A stretch of 57,863 nt of DNA, taken from NCBI GenBank assembly GCA_002104945.1, contig MCFH01000011.1, forward strand, positions 1,017,501 to 1,075,363, given 5' to 3'. Positions within the stretch are counted from its first letter, which is position 1. Each line of letters starts with the position of its first letter. Under the pieces are notes generated by a model. That model was given only the letters and a program-made list of their open reading frames with translations, did not search any database and was not told where the DNA came from. Both the position numbers and the translations under genes were made by a program. Below are positions 33,554 to 44,876 of the stretch, in pieces. The stretch is from Piromyces finnis (taxonomy: Eukaryota; Neocallimastigomycota; Neocallimastigomycetes; Neocallimastigales; Neocallimastigaceae).

Positions 33554-34159
33554 TTATTTATCCTTTTATATTTATTATTATTATTATTATTCAATATTTA
33601 GTAACTGTTTGTGATATGTTATTTATTAGTGTCTTAACTATTTTATTTATAATTATATAATTTCAGTTTATATATATATATTTTATATTTTCTATTATTT
33701 TAATATATCTTGCATAATATAATTTATTTTATTGTTAATTTTTTTTAATTTAATTATTATATCAAATCACGTAACAATTTATATATTTAAAATATTATTT
33801 ATTATTATTTGTATATTTTATATTTCAATTGTTCAATTAATGTATACAAATCACTTATATAAATGTATTTATATAATTCCATATATTTTATTATAATTGT
33901 TATTAAATATTATTATTCACTATTAATATATATTTTATTCAATAACATATTTCTTTTTATTTCTTTTACTATTAATTATTTTTTTTATCACATATATATT
34001 TTATTATTTTAACGTGTAATTATTGAATTTTTATGTTAAATTTATTTATTAATTATATAATTTAATTTATTTTTCAATTTTTAATTTTATGTTGCATTTT
34101 TATATATATATATAAATTTATAAAGTAAATATTAATACTTAGCTTCACCGGCCTTTTGA
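33254..34159 (-). other. E4 5' leader with a 51-nt A tract
   Basis: Non-coding. The plus strand has an uninterrupted run of T at 33502-33552, that is A51 in the element RNA, 249 nt before the gag ATG. The rest is AT-rich without an ORF. Confidence 0.7.
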
Positions 34160-34172
34160 GGATTCTCCACCA
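34160..34172 (-). promoter_or_regulatory. E4 primer-binding site, tRNA type
   Basis: TGGTGGAGAATCC on the minus strand, four bases after the 5' LTR end and identical to the E1 site. It would pair with a tRNA whose 3' end is GGATTCTCCACCA. The tRNA was not identified. Confidence 0.83.
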
Positions 34173-34176
34173 AATT

Positions 34177-34725
34177 TGATAAGCGTTTAATATTATCTTA
34201 ATTTATAATTGATTAATTATAAAAGTGATAATATTCTTATCAATTAATTAATAAGAGAAAAGTGTTTAAAATTAATTTTTATTATAGAATTATTTGAGAT
34301 ATTCTAATTAAACATAACAATTATTAACAAAAATATAAAAGTTATGTTTTAAAACACAATTTTAAAATATATTTTTGAATCAACTTTTTATTTAATAAAT
34401 TTATTAAAAGTATTGATTGATTTTCTTTAAATTAGGAAATAATTACATGTATTTATAATTTTCTTTCTATTTTAACTTTTTAAAATAAAATATTAATATG
34501 TTTTAAAATAATAATGAACAATAAATAAAAATAAACAATTTATTTTAAAGTAATTAGTTTAATTAATATAACACTATTTAGCTATTTAAAATATTATTTA
34601 TATTATATTTATTTTATAATAAAATATAATTTAAACTGAGTTTTAATATATAATTTTATACTTTTAATTAAATATTTAAATATTATTATGATTTATTATT
34701 TATTTTAAGTTGTTTTGAGGATTAG
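34177..34725 (-). mobile_element. E4 5' LTR, main part
   Basis: Starts (plus strand) TGATAAGCG and matches the 3' LTR until interrupted at 34725 by a solo E5 LTR. The remaining 48 bp are at 35886-35933. The sum without the duplication is 597 bp, equal to the 3' LTR. Confidence 0.92.
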
Positions 34726-35880
34726 TGTAAAAGTTTTACTAAACTTATAATTTAATATTAAAATATCAAATTAAATAAAAGGTTAAAAGATAACTAGGTT
34801 AGAAAAAAAATGTTTTATTAAAATAATCTTAATTGATTTATAAATGAATAATTAAATTATATATTATGGTTAAAATAATTTCTTTTATTTTATTTAATAA
34901 TATATTGCTAAAATATAATAATAAGATTATTTAGTAGTAATACTCATTAAGTATTAATTATTATTAATAGTTAATAATTTCTAGTTAATAATCTATAGCT
35001 AATAATTCATAGTTAATAATTTATAGTTAATAATTTATAGTTAATAATTTAATAATTTATGGTTAATAATTTTTGGTTAATAATCTTTACAAAGATTTTA
35101 ATTTCATAAACTATTCTAAACTATTTATACTATTTGTAATTTTACATTTAATAATAAAATAACTTTTCAATACATGATTATATTCGTAATATATTTTATA
35201 ATACTTAAACTAAACTTAAGACTTATTCCTAATTATTAAAAAATAACTATTGTTTATAATATTCATAATATTAATTATTTCTTAATTATAATATAATTCA
35301 TTGAATATAATATTAATAATTATAATCCTCTAGTTCAAAGATTATAAATTATGTTATTGAAATAATTATTATAAAATAAAGTTAATTAGTTCCGGAAAAT
35401 AATTTTGATTTAATTAAACAATAATTTTTATACTTTGAGTGAATGATTTATGTTTGATATATCAGGGGTGATCATTCTCTGAATAAACAATTAATCATTG
35501 CTAACAAAATATCTTTAAATTGGAATATCTCGTGAACCAGCAGAGATATTGACCTGATTTTAAGATATGTTGTTTGTCTCGAGCGTGGCTTTCTAACGAA
35601 CTTAATTATAACCAAAACATTTTTATTCAAAAATCGTCATTCGTTGAGGAGATACGCGTGTTTTTTCTTATTCCATTTTAACGATAAGGGTTAAAGTTAT
35701 TTATTATAAAAATTATTAAGGGTTAAGGTCATATTTTAACCTTTCCTAAATTTTTAAATATTTCTTAATAAAATTTTATAATTTATTTGAAAATAAAATA
35801 TTTGTTGATTTTGAATTTTCATAAGTGATTTCACAATTCCAAGTGATCTTGAAATTGTAATTTCACTAGTATTCGTGACA
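34726..35880 (-). mobile_element. Solo LTR of family E5 inside the E4 5' LTR
   Basis: 1155 bp, TGTCACGAATACTAG to TTTTACA on the minus strand, with 5-bp duplications ATTAG (34721-34725 and 35881-35885). It carries an expanded minisatellite of AGTTAATAATTT-type units (34960-35090). Its 5' end faces tRNA-Cys at 37054, as in the other two tRNA-Cys loci. Confidence 0.95.
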
Positions 35881-35936
35881 ATTAGTTTATATTAATATTA
35901 TAATTTCATATTTATTAATTTCAATTTATATCACAA

Positions 35937-37036
35937 TGATGCGTTGACCGATATATTTTTGAATAATATAATATTTTTAATAAATAATAAATTCTAATAT
36001 TTATGATGAAACAATAAATTTAAAATAAAATAAAATATGTTTTATAATTAACAAATAAATCACTCAAAAACTCGAAAATAAACTCTTTTTATTATGTTTA
36101 AATTATCTCTTTATTATATTTATAATTTATTTATTGTCTATTTATTGTCCGCCCCTTATAAAGAAGAATTTTATCTTCCTTTTATACATTTTCATTTATT
36201 ACATGTATTATTATTTTTAACTATTAAATGTTATTATTACTATTGTTATTATTTATTAAAATTAAAAGAATAAATTAAAATTATGTCTTAGTATTATAAA
36301 ATATTATAGAATATTACTTATTTGATTTTCTTATTACTTCAAAATGTTTAAAATTAGAAAAACTATTATAAATTATCATTAACTATCATTAAATGTATAA
36401 TACCTTGAATAAAATAATTAAAATTTAAAATTAAAATAATATTAAATTAAAATAAAAATTAAAATAAAAATTGAAATAAAATTAATAAAATCAAATATTA
36501 AAAGTATCAATTAATATAAACACATTTTATACAGAAACATAAAAGAGTTCTGTATTTTATCTTTAAAATTGTTATTATTGTTCTATTTCCAGGCTTTAAA
36601 TTAATCACTTTTAGTAATAATTACTCAGTTATTTATTTGTTAATTTATATATATAAGTTTGAAAGAATTTCTAAAGAACACTTGGATAAAACACTAGAAT
36701 TAATAATTTAATGTATATCATTTTATTTTTTTAGTTTATTTATTCATTTTTATTTACTTATTATTATTTTATTATTTTAATACATTTTTGGATTGAGTCG
36801 TTTTATTTTATTTAATAATTTATTTTATTATTATCTCTATTAAGTCGTTTTTATTCATAATTTATTATTTAATAAAGAGAATATTATTTATTTAAAAGAA
36901 AGGGTTATATTTCCATAAAATTATTATTTATTCATTTTTAAGGGTTATTATCTTTTATTTTTATTATAAGTCGCTATGGGTTAATTCGTGTTTATTCGGC
37001 TAGTTTTTATTACGTTTTTATGTGAGTAGCGTATCA
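35937..37036. mobile_element. LTR-like block X, upstream of tRNA-Cys 1
   Basis: 1100 bp with ends TGATGCG and GCGTATCA and a 4-bp duplication ACAA (35933-35936 and 37037-37040). It ends 17 bp before tRNA-Cys. Related copies are at 38861-40776 (interrupted) and 50900-51944 (inverted). No ORF is seen. Ends and duplication size group it with E4 and E1. It is probably a solo LTR. Confidence 0.75.
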
Positions 37037-37053
37037 ACAAAAGTAACGTAAAA

Positions 37054-37125
37054 GGGGTGTTAGCTCAGCGGTAGAGCAATTGACTGCAGATCAATAGGTC
37101 TTCGGTTCAAATCCGGAACGCCCCT
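37054..37125 (+). tRNA. trnC-GCA: tRNA-Cys (GCA), copy 1
   Basis: 72 nt. Acceptor stem GGGGTGT with ACGCCCC, D arm TAGCTCAGCGGTAGAGC, anticodon loop CTGCAGA (GCA), T arm GGTTCAAATCC, and discriminator U73, which is typical for Cys. No intron. The same gene occurs at 45528-45599 and 53675-53746 on the other strand. A T-rich run follows. Retrotransposons lie 16-17 bp upstream, and one before that at about 69 bp. Confidence 0.97.
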
Positions 37126-38860
37126 TTGTTTATTTTAATTATTATTTTAAAATAAATATTAACAAAATTTTAAAAGTAACTATGAAAACTCAATATTATA
37201 TACATAAATCAAATTGTAGAAGGTTTATTATATTTTCTATAAGAGAAATAGATTTACTATGTTATTTTACATAAAAAGTATTACAATAATAAATAAATAA
37301 TAACCACTCATATAAGCTAATATTGTAAATAATGTTTTTTATTAAAATTTATAAATATATTAGTAATTAAATAATGAATAAAACTAGTTATATATAATAA
37401 TAAGTGTTTGTTCGCCTTATTTCTCTTATTACTATAAACTATTTTTGACTATTTTAAATATAATAATTCTTTATTATTAATTTTTTATTATATTTATTAT
37501 ATTATTTTACTTTAATACTAACACTAAAATATTAGTGTTTGTTTACCTATGCTTTCACTTATAATATCATTAATCTGTATAAATTATTATTGATTATTAT
37601 TTTATAATATTATTTACTATAATAATACATGTCCATTATTTAAATATAAAATTAAATATTATATCATATTATAAATTAAACATAAATTCATGGAAATTTT
37701 TTTTTGAGTAAAACTTATTAATTCAATATTAAATATTAAATTATAATTAAAAGACAAGTAAAAATTAAACTAAGTCAAGAAAATGTTTTATTAGAAATTT
37801 TATTAACAAATAAAAAAAATAATTCTTAAATTATATAATATAATATTATATAACTTAATAATAAAATTTGATAATAATCTTAAATTCATAAAATTAATTC
37901 TTTGTAAAGATTATTATTAACTAAACCATTTATATTCTTTGTAAAATTTAATAATAAACTAAGTTTCAGTGAGCGTCGAGGCTGAAGATTCAGTATGACA
38001 AACCAGAAGGGTCAAAACCACCTAGCAATAGGAAAGAGCCAACGTTTCTCTAAGAACCACCATTTGGGGCCTACTCTGATTGATGGAGGAAATGTAATTT
38101 TCAATACATGATTTATATTCATAATATACTTAATAATATTAAACTAAACATAAGAATAACAATAATATATATATTTATTAACTAAATATCAATAATATTA
38201 ATACTAATTATTATATAATTATTATATAAATAATTATATGTAGGTAAAATAACATAATCCTTTAATTCAAAGATTATGAAATATTTATTGAAGTATTAAA
38301 AATAAAGTTATTATCTTCGAATTATTATAATTTAATTTATTTTATTTTAATTTTACAGAATGATTTATGATTGATAATTAGGGGTGGGGTGATCATTTTC
38401 TGAATTATCAATAATCATTTGTATTTAAAAATCTTTAAATGTTGATATCTTGCGAACCAGCAAAGATATTATGCTCGTATTAACATATGTTGTTGTTCTT
38501 GAGCATGGCTATCTAATGAATGTTGTTTCATCAAACATTATTATTCAAAAACCGTAATTCGTTACCGAGATACGATTGTTTTTCGTTATTGAATTATGAC
38601 CTTAAGGGTTAAAAGTGTTTATAATAATTTTTGAAAGGGTTAAAGTCATGTTACTTAGAATTTTTAATATCTATAATATAATATCTATAATATTATTTTA
38701 TATCTTTTAAAATTTGATAATAATTAATTTTTTACTATTTTAAACGTAATTTCACAATTTCAAGATCACTTGAAATTGCAAATTCCACTAGTATCCTTGA
38801 TATAACGAAGAAGAAGTATTTTGAAAAGTTATGTTATAACAACCAATTCGTTATCAAAAA
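37126..38860 (+). repeat. Block Y: left arm of a large inverted repeat
   Basis: Near-perfect reverse complement of 51945-53674, including the adjacent tRNA-Cys. From about 37720 to 38812 it is a diverged E5-like LTR on the minus strand (GGTTAAAGTCATG, GTGATCATTTTCTGAA and CACTAGTATCC landmarks). It carries a GC-rich insert at about 37964-38091. No ORF of note is seen. The 100 bp after the tRNA are also shared with the 45.5-kb tRNA-Cys. Confidence 0.8.
37964..38091. other. GC-rich insert of unknown origin in a diverged LTR
   Basis: About 128 bp at roughly 50% G+C within DNA of about 15% G+C. It lies just upstream of the LTR TATA region on the minus strand and is conserved base for base, as far as I can see, in the inverted copy (52716-52843). 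A 38-codon ATG frame (MTNQKGQNHLAIGKSQ...) on the plus strand ends outside the insert, with no sign of selection. It could be a captured host transcript, part of an exon or a structured RNA. Confidence 0.5.
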
Positions 38861-39177
38861 TGATACTTTAACTGATATATTTTTGAATAATATAATATTT
38901 TTAATAAATAATAAATTCTAATATTTATGATGAAACAATAAATTTAAAATAAAATAGAATATGTTTTATAATTAACAAATAAATCTCTTTAAAACTCAAA
39001 ATAAACTCTTTAATTATGTTTTAGATTATCTTTTTATTATATTTTTATTATTTATTTAAATAATAAAAATTATTTAATTTATAGGTGTTAACTTTTACAC
39101 CTAAATGGTTTAGTTCTATTTTTAGTAACAGTCATTATCATTAATTAAATTAATATAATTAAAATTCCTATTGATAA

Positions 39178-39912
39178 ATTATTCTAAACTATTTATACTA
39201 TTTGTAATTTTACATTTAATAATAAAATAACTTTTAATACATGATTCTTAAGACTTAATCTTAATTATTAAGTTTAAGTATTGTTAATAATATTTATAAT
39301 ATTACTTATTATTTAATTCTAATATAATTCATTGAATATAATATTAATAATTATAATCTTTTAATTCAAAGATTTTAAGTTATGTTATTGAAATAATTAT
39401 TATAAAATAAAGTTAATTAATTCCGGAAAATAATTTTAATTTAATTAAAACAATAATTTATATCCTTTTGGGTGAATGATTTATGTTCAATACATCAGAG
39501 GTGATCATTCTCTGAATAAACAATTAATCATTACTAACAAAATATCTTTAAATTGGAATATCTTGTGAACCAGCAGAGATATTGACCTGATTTTAATATA
39601 TGTTGCTCATCTCGAGTGTGGCTTTCTAACGAGACCATAATTTCCCAAAACACAATTATCCTAAATCGCCATTCGTTAAGGAGATACGCGTGTTTTTCCT
39701 TATTTAATTTTGACGATAAGGGTTAAAGTTATTTGTTATAAAATTATTAAGGGTTAAGGTCATATCTCAACCTTTTATAAATTTTTTAAATATTTCTTAA
39801 TATAATTTTATAATTTATTTGAAAATAAAATATTATTGATTTTGAAATTTTATAAGTAATTTCACAATTTCAAGTGATCTTGAAATTGTAGATTTCACTA
39901 GTATTTGTGACA
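39178..39912 (-). mobile_element. Truncated E5 LTR
   Basis: Matches the E5 LTR from its TGTCA start (39912) through the TATA region, then stops at a junction near 39178 with an N-derived fragment. Exactly one 5-bp TCGTG (39913-39917) separates it from the N LTR. Confidence 0.85.
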
Positions 39913-39917
39913 TCGTG

Positions 39918-40730
39918 TGTTAAGTTTTGGGATTCGGTTATGCGACCAGGTCAGAATGTTATTAATTATATAGTAAATATGTTTTTTAAGAAATTAAATT
40001 TAAATATAAAATAACACTTTAAACTTCCAAATGAAAAATTAATATTTATTTTTTAGAATAACCTTTTATAAAATTTTATTTATTTAGTAATAATAATATA
40101 AATGATAATATATTTAATAACTATATAATTAAGATTATAACTATAATCTTTACAAAGAAAATCGAATTCAAATCATTCTATTTTATATTCTTTGTTCAGA
40201 TTATTTAATTGATAAAAATAAAGTATTACATGTAATATATTAATAACATAATAAGATTGTTTGTTTGTTTGTTTGTTTTGTCATGACATAAAAATAAAAT
40301 TAACATATGATTAATCATTTAAACACTTGATCCATACTTGATATCATATTAATTTTAATTTACTTATTAAAATCTTCAAATGACCATATCTTTCTTAAAT
40401 GACCAGTTAGAAGGACCGCGATTGTACCAAAATATAGCTTTTTCCTTAAGCTTTCTAATAAACCTAGTTTCATAGCCGTAGTACTTACAGCTGTAGCGCT
40501 CGTTTTTGGCGAGCTATGCCTTGTTTCGTGCTTGTTTATTTTTGGTTAAGGGTTATAGTGTATTGATATTAAATTTTTGAAATCATAACCCTTTCACTGA
40601 ATCAAAATTTAAAAGGTGACTTTTAAAGGTGTTTTAAAATAATTATTGAAATTATTTAATTATAATTATTATGCTTAATTAATTATAGATATCATCTAAA
40701 TTTGTTTTAAATCCAGTTAATATCTTCACA
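39918..40730 (-). mobile_element. Solo LTR of family N with internal deletion
   Basis: TGTTAAG to CTTCACA, with duplications TCGTG (39913-39917 and 40731-40735). Compared with 12535-13531 it lacks about 175 bp between two TGATCCAT repeats. Most of the missing segment is found at 39060-39177. Confidence 0.88.
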
Positions 40731-40783
40731 TCGTGTTTATTCAGTTAGTTTTTATTATATTTTTATATGAGTATCATGTTGAA

Positions 40784-41358
40784 TGATACGTTATAAAATA
40801 AAATATCATAATATTATTATTTATTTTGAGGTTGTGGTAATAAGGAATATTGCTGAAATAATATATTCCAGTTATTAATAATTATGTGATATAGTTATTA
40901 TGTATTTATTTACTTATTTATTATTATTTATTATTATTATTATTATAAACAAAATAAGCCTTTTATTATTATTAAATATTTATCTTTATTAAAATATATT
41001 ATAATTAGTATTTTTACATTTATTTATTATTAATAATACATATTTAAAATAACTATATTTCCTATATAAATATACTACTTATTCACTATTAATATTACTA
41101 AACTATTACTAAATTTCTCATTTTATTATATCTTATTATCTTTGGAACTTAATTACAAAATCAAGAACATCATTTTAATTATTTAATCATTAATTATATT
41201 TATATTAGTACATATTAAATATTTTTTTTTTAATTAATTTCATATTAATTAATTTCATTATTTATTAAAGTTATTATTAATTTATTATTATCTTAACCCT
41301 TATATGAATTAACCTGGAATTTTTACCAAAAGTAGTATTTTCTGTTCGTCACGTATCA
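40784..41358. mobile_element. LTR-like block Z, upstream of tRNA-Ser
   Basis: 575 bp with perfect 8-bp inverted ends TGATACGT and ACGTATCA and a 4-bp duplication TGAA (40780-40783 and 41359-41362). It ends 15 bp before tRNA-Ser. Ends, duplication and position match E4 and X. No ORF. It is probably a solo LTR of the same lineage. Confidence 0.65.
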
Positions 41359-41373
41359 TGAAAAATTAATAAA

Positions 41374-41455
41374 GTCAGTTTGTCCGAGTGGTTAAGGAGT
41401 CAGACTTGAAATCTGATGGGCTCTGCCCGCGCAGGTTCAAACCCTGCAGCTGACG
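41374..41455 (+). tRNA. trnS-UGA: tRNA-Ser (UGA)
   Basis: 82 nt. Acceptor GTCAGTT with AGCTGAC, anticodon loop CTTGAAA (UGA), long variable arm GGGCTCTGCCC as in class II tRNAs, T arm GCAGGTTCAAACCCTGC, discriminator G73 typical for Ser. A TTTT terminator follows. Confidence 0.96.
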
Positions 41456-43520
41456 TTTTAATTAATACTTTTTAATAATTACAATTAAAAAAATGATAAG
41501 AAAAAAGATTTTAAAAACTAGGTTTAAAAACTACAAAATATATAATAAATAATTTTTAAGCCTAAAAGCAAAATTTAAAATTGTCATAATAATAAAATAA
41601 ATTTAAATAAATTTTTTACTAATAAAAAAAAAATAATAAAGCACTTAATATTTAATGGCAAAATATAAATAAAAAATATTCCAACTAATTCCTTTTTTAT
41701 TTAAGTAGTTCATATATAAATATTTTTCTTATTATAAAACAAGAGAATTTTGAAATTTTAAAATACTTTTATAATCAAGTTAATTTTTAGTTCTATTCAT
41801 AATTACTTTTAATAACACAAAGTTTTTATTATTAATTAATTATTAAAATTTATATAATTAATTATTAGTTTTATTTTAAATTACTATATATAATTATTAT
41901 TGTATTGCAAAGTATATATATCATTAATTAACAACTTTAGTAAATAATAATTATAAAAAAAAAAAAAACAATAATAAGTTATTTGTTATTTTTATAACTT
42001 ATTTGTAATGTTATATTACTTAATTTTATTATGCATTTTTTTTATTTATGATTATATTGAATCATAATTTTGATAACATAATTTTTATAATAGACTTATC
42101 TATAAAAATAGTTACATAATTATAAAGGGATAAACGATAATAATAAAAAGTTGATTTATTAAGTGACTAATTTTTTAATCATTATTTTTTGTATATTTTA
42201 TGTTATTTTTATCAAAATGGAGAAAGTGCAGAATTCTATATTATTTATTGATAATAAAAAGAAAAGAAAATTTTAAATTCCATATTTGGTAAATATTAAT
42301 ATAATCAAAAAAATATAATATTAAGATTTTTTTTGTACCACACTAACTTTGATAAAAATTTATTTATCAAATTTATATATAAAATAAAATTGTAATTATT
42401 ATTATATAATAAAAAATATACTAACTTTATATATATAAAATAAAATTGTAATTATTATTATATAATAAAAAATATACTAACTTAGATTATTATAGAGTCA
42501 CAACTAAAAAAAATACAATTACATTATCAATTTACTACATTATTCTACAAATCTATCAATTGATGTATTTGTATTAAATATTTACAAGCCTATATACAAG
42601 CCACAAATTGTATATAAGAAAGAAAATTTTTCATGTATTTTAATTTTTTTATAGCCTCCTATATGAATAATTTTAATAAACTTTAAATATTATAAAACAA
42701 TACAATATTCGTTTATATTATAATATTGATAAAAATAGTTGTTACCTTTTTTACTTAGTACCGAAAATCTTTGAGCGTATTTGTTTTAAGAAATTCAAAA
42801 AATTTATTAAATACTAATTGCTATGAAAATATCCAAAAAAAAAAAAAAAACATTATAATTTACTTTTTATCTTATTAATCACAAAAAAAAAAGACAAATA
42901 ATAAAAAGATAAAAAAAAACTATGCTTTTAAAAACTTGCTCTAAAAAATATATTTTAGAATTAAATTTTATTATATATTTTATTTTATATAATAAATATA
43001 AATAATGTATATAATATATAATAAATATATTATGTAAATATATTGCATTACATATATTCAAAAAAAATTTTTATTTTATTCTTTTATCAGGGAAAAAAAA
43101 TATTTATCTTTTTTTTTTTTTAGATTAAAATATTAAAAATTTAAATAGTAATTTTACTAATTATAATTTAAAAAAGATATAAAAACATCACAAAACCTTT
43201 TATTTTTATCATTCAAAAATAAAACATTTATTAAATAAATAAATAAATAAATAAATAAAAAATAAAGCAATTTAATTTATATATTATTATTAATGATATA
43301 ATAAAATATAAATTAATAATTAATTCAGAAAATTATTTAATAAAAATAATCGTATATAATATGCTTTAGAATAATAATAATAGTAATATATAAAGTATAA
43401 TATACAAAAATAGAAATAGATATACAAAAATTATAAAAATTTACTAAAATATTAAACATATAATAAAAAAAATAAAATAAACCAAATTAATTAAAATTCA
43501 TTTATAATTAATAATAAAAG
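41456..43520. other. AT-rich intergenic region upstream of the permease
   Basis: No coding or RNA gene is seen. A 57-bp unit is tandemly duplicated at about 42373-42484. Many A or T homopolymers and a TATATAAAG-like stretch near 43390 occur, the latter about 130 bp before the permease ATG. A 60-codon AT-only frame near 42879-43061 is not credible. Confidence 0.6.
42373..42484. repeat. 57-bp tandem duplication
   Basis: Two almost identical copies containing AAAATTGTAATTATTATTAT and ending ATACTAACTT. Non-coding. Confidence 0.75.
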
Positions 43521-44876
43521 ATGACTGACGAAATTCAATTTAACACTGGAGATGTTGGTTTTATAATCATTTGTGCAGGTTTAGTATGGTTTATGACTCC
43601 TGGTTTAGGCTATTTCTATTCTGGTATGGCACGTTCAAAATCTGCTCTTTCTTTAATCATGGTTTGTTTCCTTGCTATTGCTGTTGTTTCAATACAATGG
43701 TGGATGTTTGGTTTCTCATTAACTTTCAGTGAAACTTCTGGTAATCCATTAATTGGTAATTTCAAGTATGCATTTGGTCATCATATGAACGGTCCAAAGG
43801 ATGTATTACCAATCGTTCCTAATTTACCTATTTCAGTTTTTTCTATTTTTCAAATGATGTTTGCTATTATTACTGCTGGTCTTATTTTTGGTGGTCCAGC
43901 TGAACGTATGAGGGTTTTACCAACTATTGTTTTTATTTTCATTTGGACAACTGTTGTTTATGATCCAATTGCTTATTGGTCTTGGTCTGAAAATGGTTGG
44001 CTTAGAAAGTTAGGATCTCTTGATTTTGCTGGTGGTACACCTGTTCATATTGCTTCTGGTGCTGCTGGTTTAGCTTATTCCATTGTTCTCGGTAAACGTC
44101 AAGGTTTAGGAAAGGAAAAATTCAAACCACATAATCTTTCTAATGTTTTCTTAGGTACTGCTTTACTTTGGTTTGGTTGGTTCGGTTTTAATGCTGGTTC
44201 AGCTCTTGGTGCCAATGCTCGTGCTGGTATGGCTCTCTTAACTACCAATTTATCTACTGCTGTTGGCGGTATTACTTGGGTTCTTATTGATTATCATCGT
44301 GAAAAAAAACTTTCTGCACTTGGTTTTTGCTCTGGTGCTGTTGCAGGATTAGTTGGTATCACTCCAGGTGCTGGTTTTGTTTCACCATGTCCAGCTGCTG
44401 CTATTGGCTTAATTACCGCAACTGTTTGTAACTTTGGTTGTAAAATTAAAGGTAAGATCGGTATTGATGATGCTCTTGATGTTTTTGGTGTTCACTGCTT
44501 AGGTGGTATTACTGGAAATCTTTTAACAGGTATCTTTGCTCAAAAATATATTCAAGATTTAGATGGAGGTTACTCATATAAGGAACAAGGTGGTTGGTTA
44601 GATGGTTCTTGGAATCAACTTCTTTATCAATTTATTGGTTGTGTTGCTGGTTTCTTCTGGAGTTTCTGCATTACTTTTTGTCTTCTTAAAGTCTTAGATT
44701 ATATACCAGGATTAAACATACGTGTTGAACGTGAAGCTGAAGTATACGGTATTGATCAATCAGAAATGGGTGAAGTTGCATATGATTATGTTTCTTACTC
44801 TCAAGCTGATATAATGAATATGGCTTCTGCTGTTTCCATAACAAATAATTCTAGTAACATCAATGTTAAAGAGTAA
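43521..44876 (+). CDS. Ammonium permease, Mep/Amt family
   Basis: A 451-residue intronless gene. It carries ammonium across the plasma membrane; about 11 transmembrane helices are expected, and hydrophobic segments cover residues about 12-390. Family residues visible: D168 in DFAGG, the pore twin histidines H176 and H325, the Phe gate candidates F114 and F223, and conserved GWFGFNAGS (219-227). Both pore histidines are present, as in Mep2/Amt rather than Mep1-type proteins. The C-terminus (RVEREAEVYGIDQSEMGEVAYDYV) is the fungal-type regulatory tail. Length is normal, with no damage. Codon use favours T-ending codons and G+C is far above the flanks. It lies between inverted tRNA-Cys-containing repeats. 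The start has an A-rich context and the frame is closed upstream. Confidence 0.96.
   Translation: MTDEIQFNTGDVGFIIICAGLVWFMTPGLGYFYSGMARSKSALSLIMVCFLAIAVVSIQWWMFGFSLTFSETSGNPLIGNFKYAFGHHMNGPKDVLPIVPNLPISVFSIFQMMFAIITAGLIFGGPAERMRVLPTIVFIFIWTTVVYDPIAYWSWSENGWLRKLGSLDFAGGTPVHIASGAAGLAYSIVLGKRQGLGKEKFKPHNLSNVFLGTALLWFGWFGFNAGSALGANARAGMALLTTNLSTAVGGITWVLIDYHREKKLSALGFCSGAVAGLVGITPGAGFVSPCPAAAIGLITATVCNFGCKIKGKIGIDDALDVFGVHCLGGITGNLLTGIFAQKYIQDLDGGYSYKEQGGWLDGSWNQLLYQFIGCVAGFFWSFCITFCLLKVLDYIPGLNIRVEREAEVYGIDQSEMGEVAYDYVSYSQADIMNMASAVSITNNSSNINVKE

Larger units (their letters stand above)
27621..35933 (-). mobile_element. E4: Ty3/Gypsy element with tRNA primer and -1 frameshift, inserted 16 bp from tRNA-Cys
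   Basis: On the minus strand: 5' LTR (35933-34177, split by a solo E5 LTR), primer site, leader with a 51-nt A tract, gag, pseudoknot frameshift signal, pol, purine tract and 3' LTR (28217-27621). Both LTRs are 597 bp and look identical by eye. CAAA precedes 27621. After 35933, removal of the later X insertion restores CAAA followed by the 12 bases before tRNA-Cys. The 4-bp duplication is therefore recovered, and the insertion site is 16 bp upstream of the tRNA. Only one coding lesion was seen. Confidence 0.92.
38861..40776. mobile_element. LTR-like block X, copy 2, interrupted by other LTRs
   Basis: 38861-39059 and 40731-40776 match the beginning and end of X (TGATACT... and ...GAGTATCA). 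The middle is occupied by an N fragment (about 39060-39177), a truncated E5 LTR (39178-39912) and an N LTR (39918-40730). The uninterrupted counterpart is 50900-51944 in the inverted arm. Confidence 0.65.

Noticed and set aside
37989-38111. Small ORF beginning MTNQKGQNHLAIGK in the GC-rich insert
   Set aside because: Only 38 codons, ending in LTR sequence outside the insert; identical in the inverted copy because of duplication, so conservation is no evidence for coding.
42879-43061. A 60-codon minus-strand frame
   Set aside because: Composed of Ile, Tyr, Leu and Phe from AT-rich DNA; no family signs and a low-complexity surrounding.
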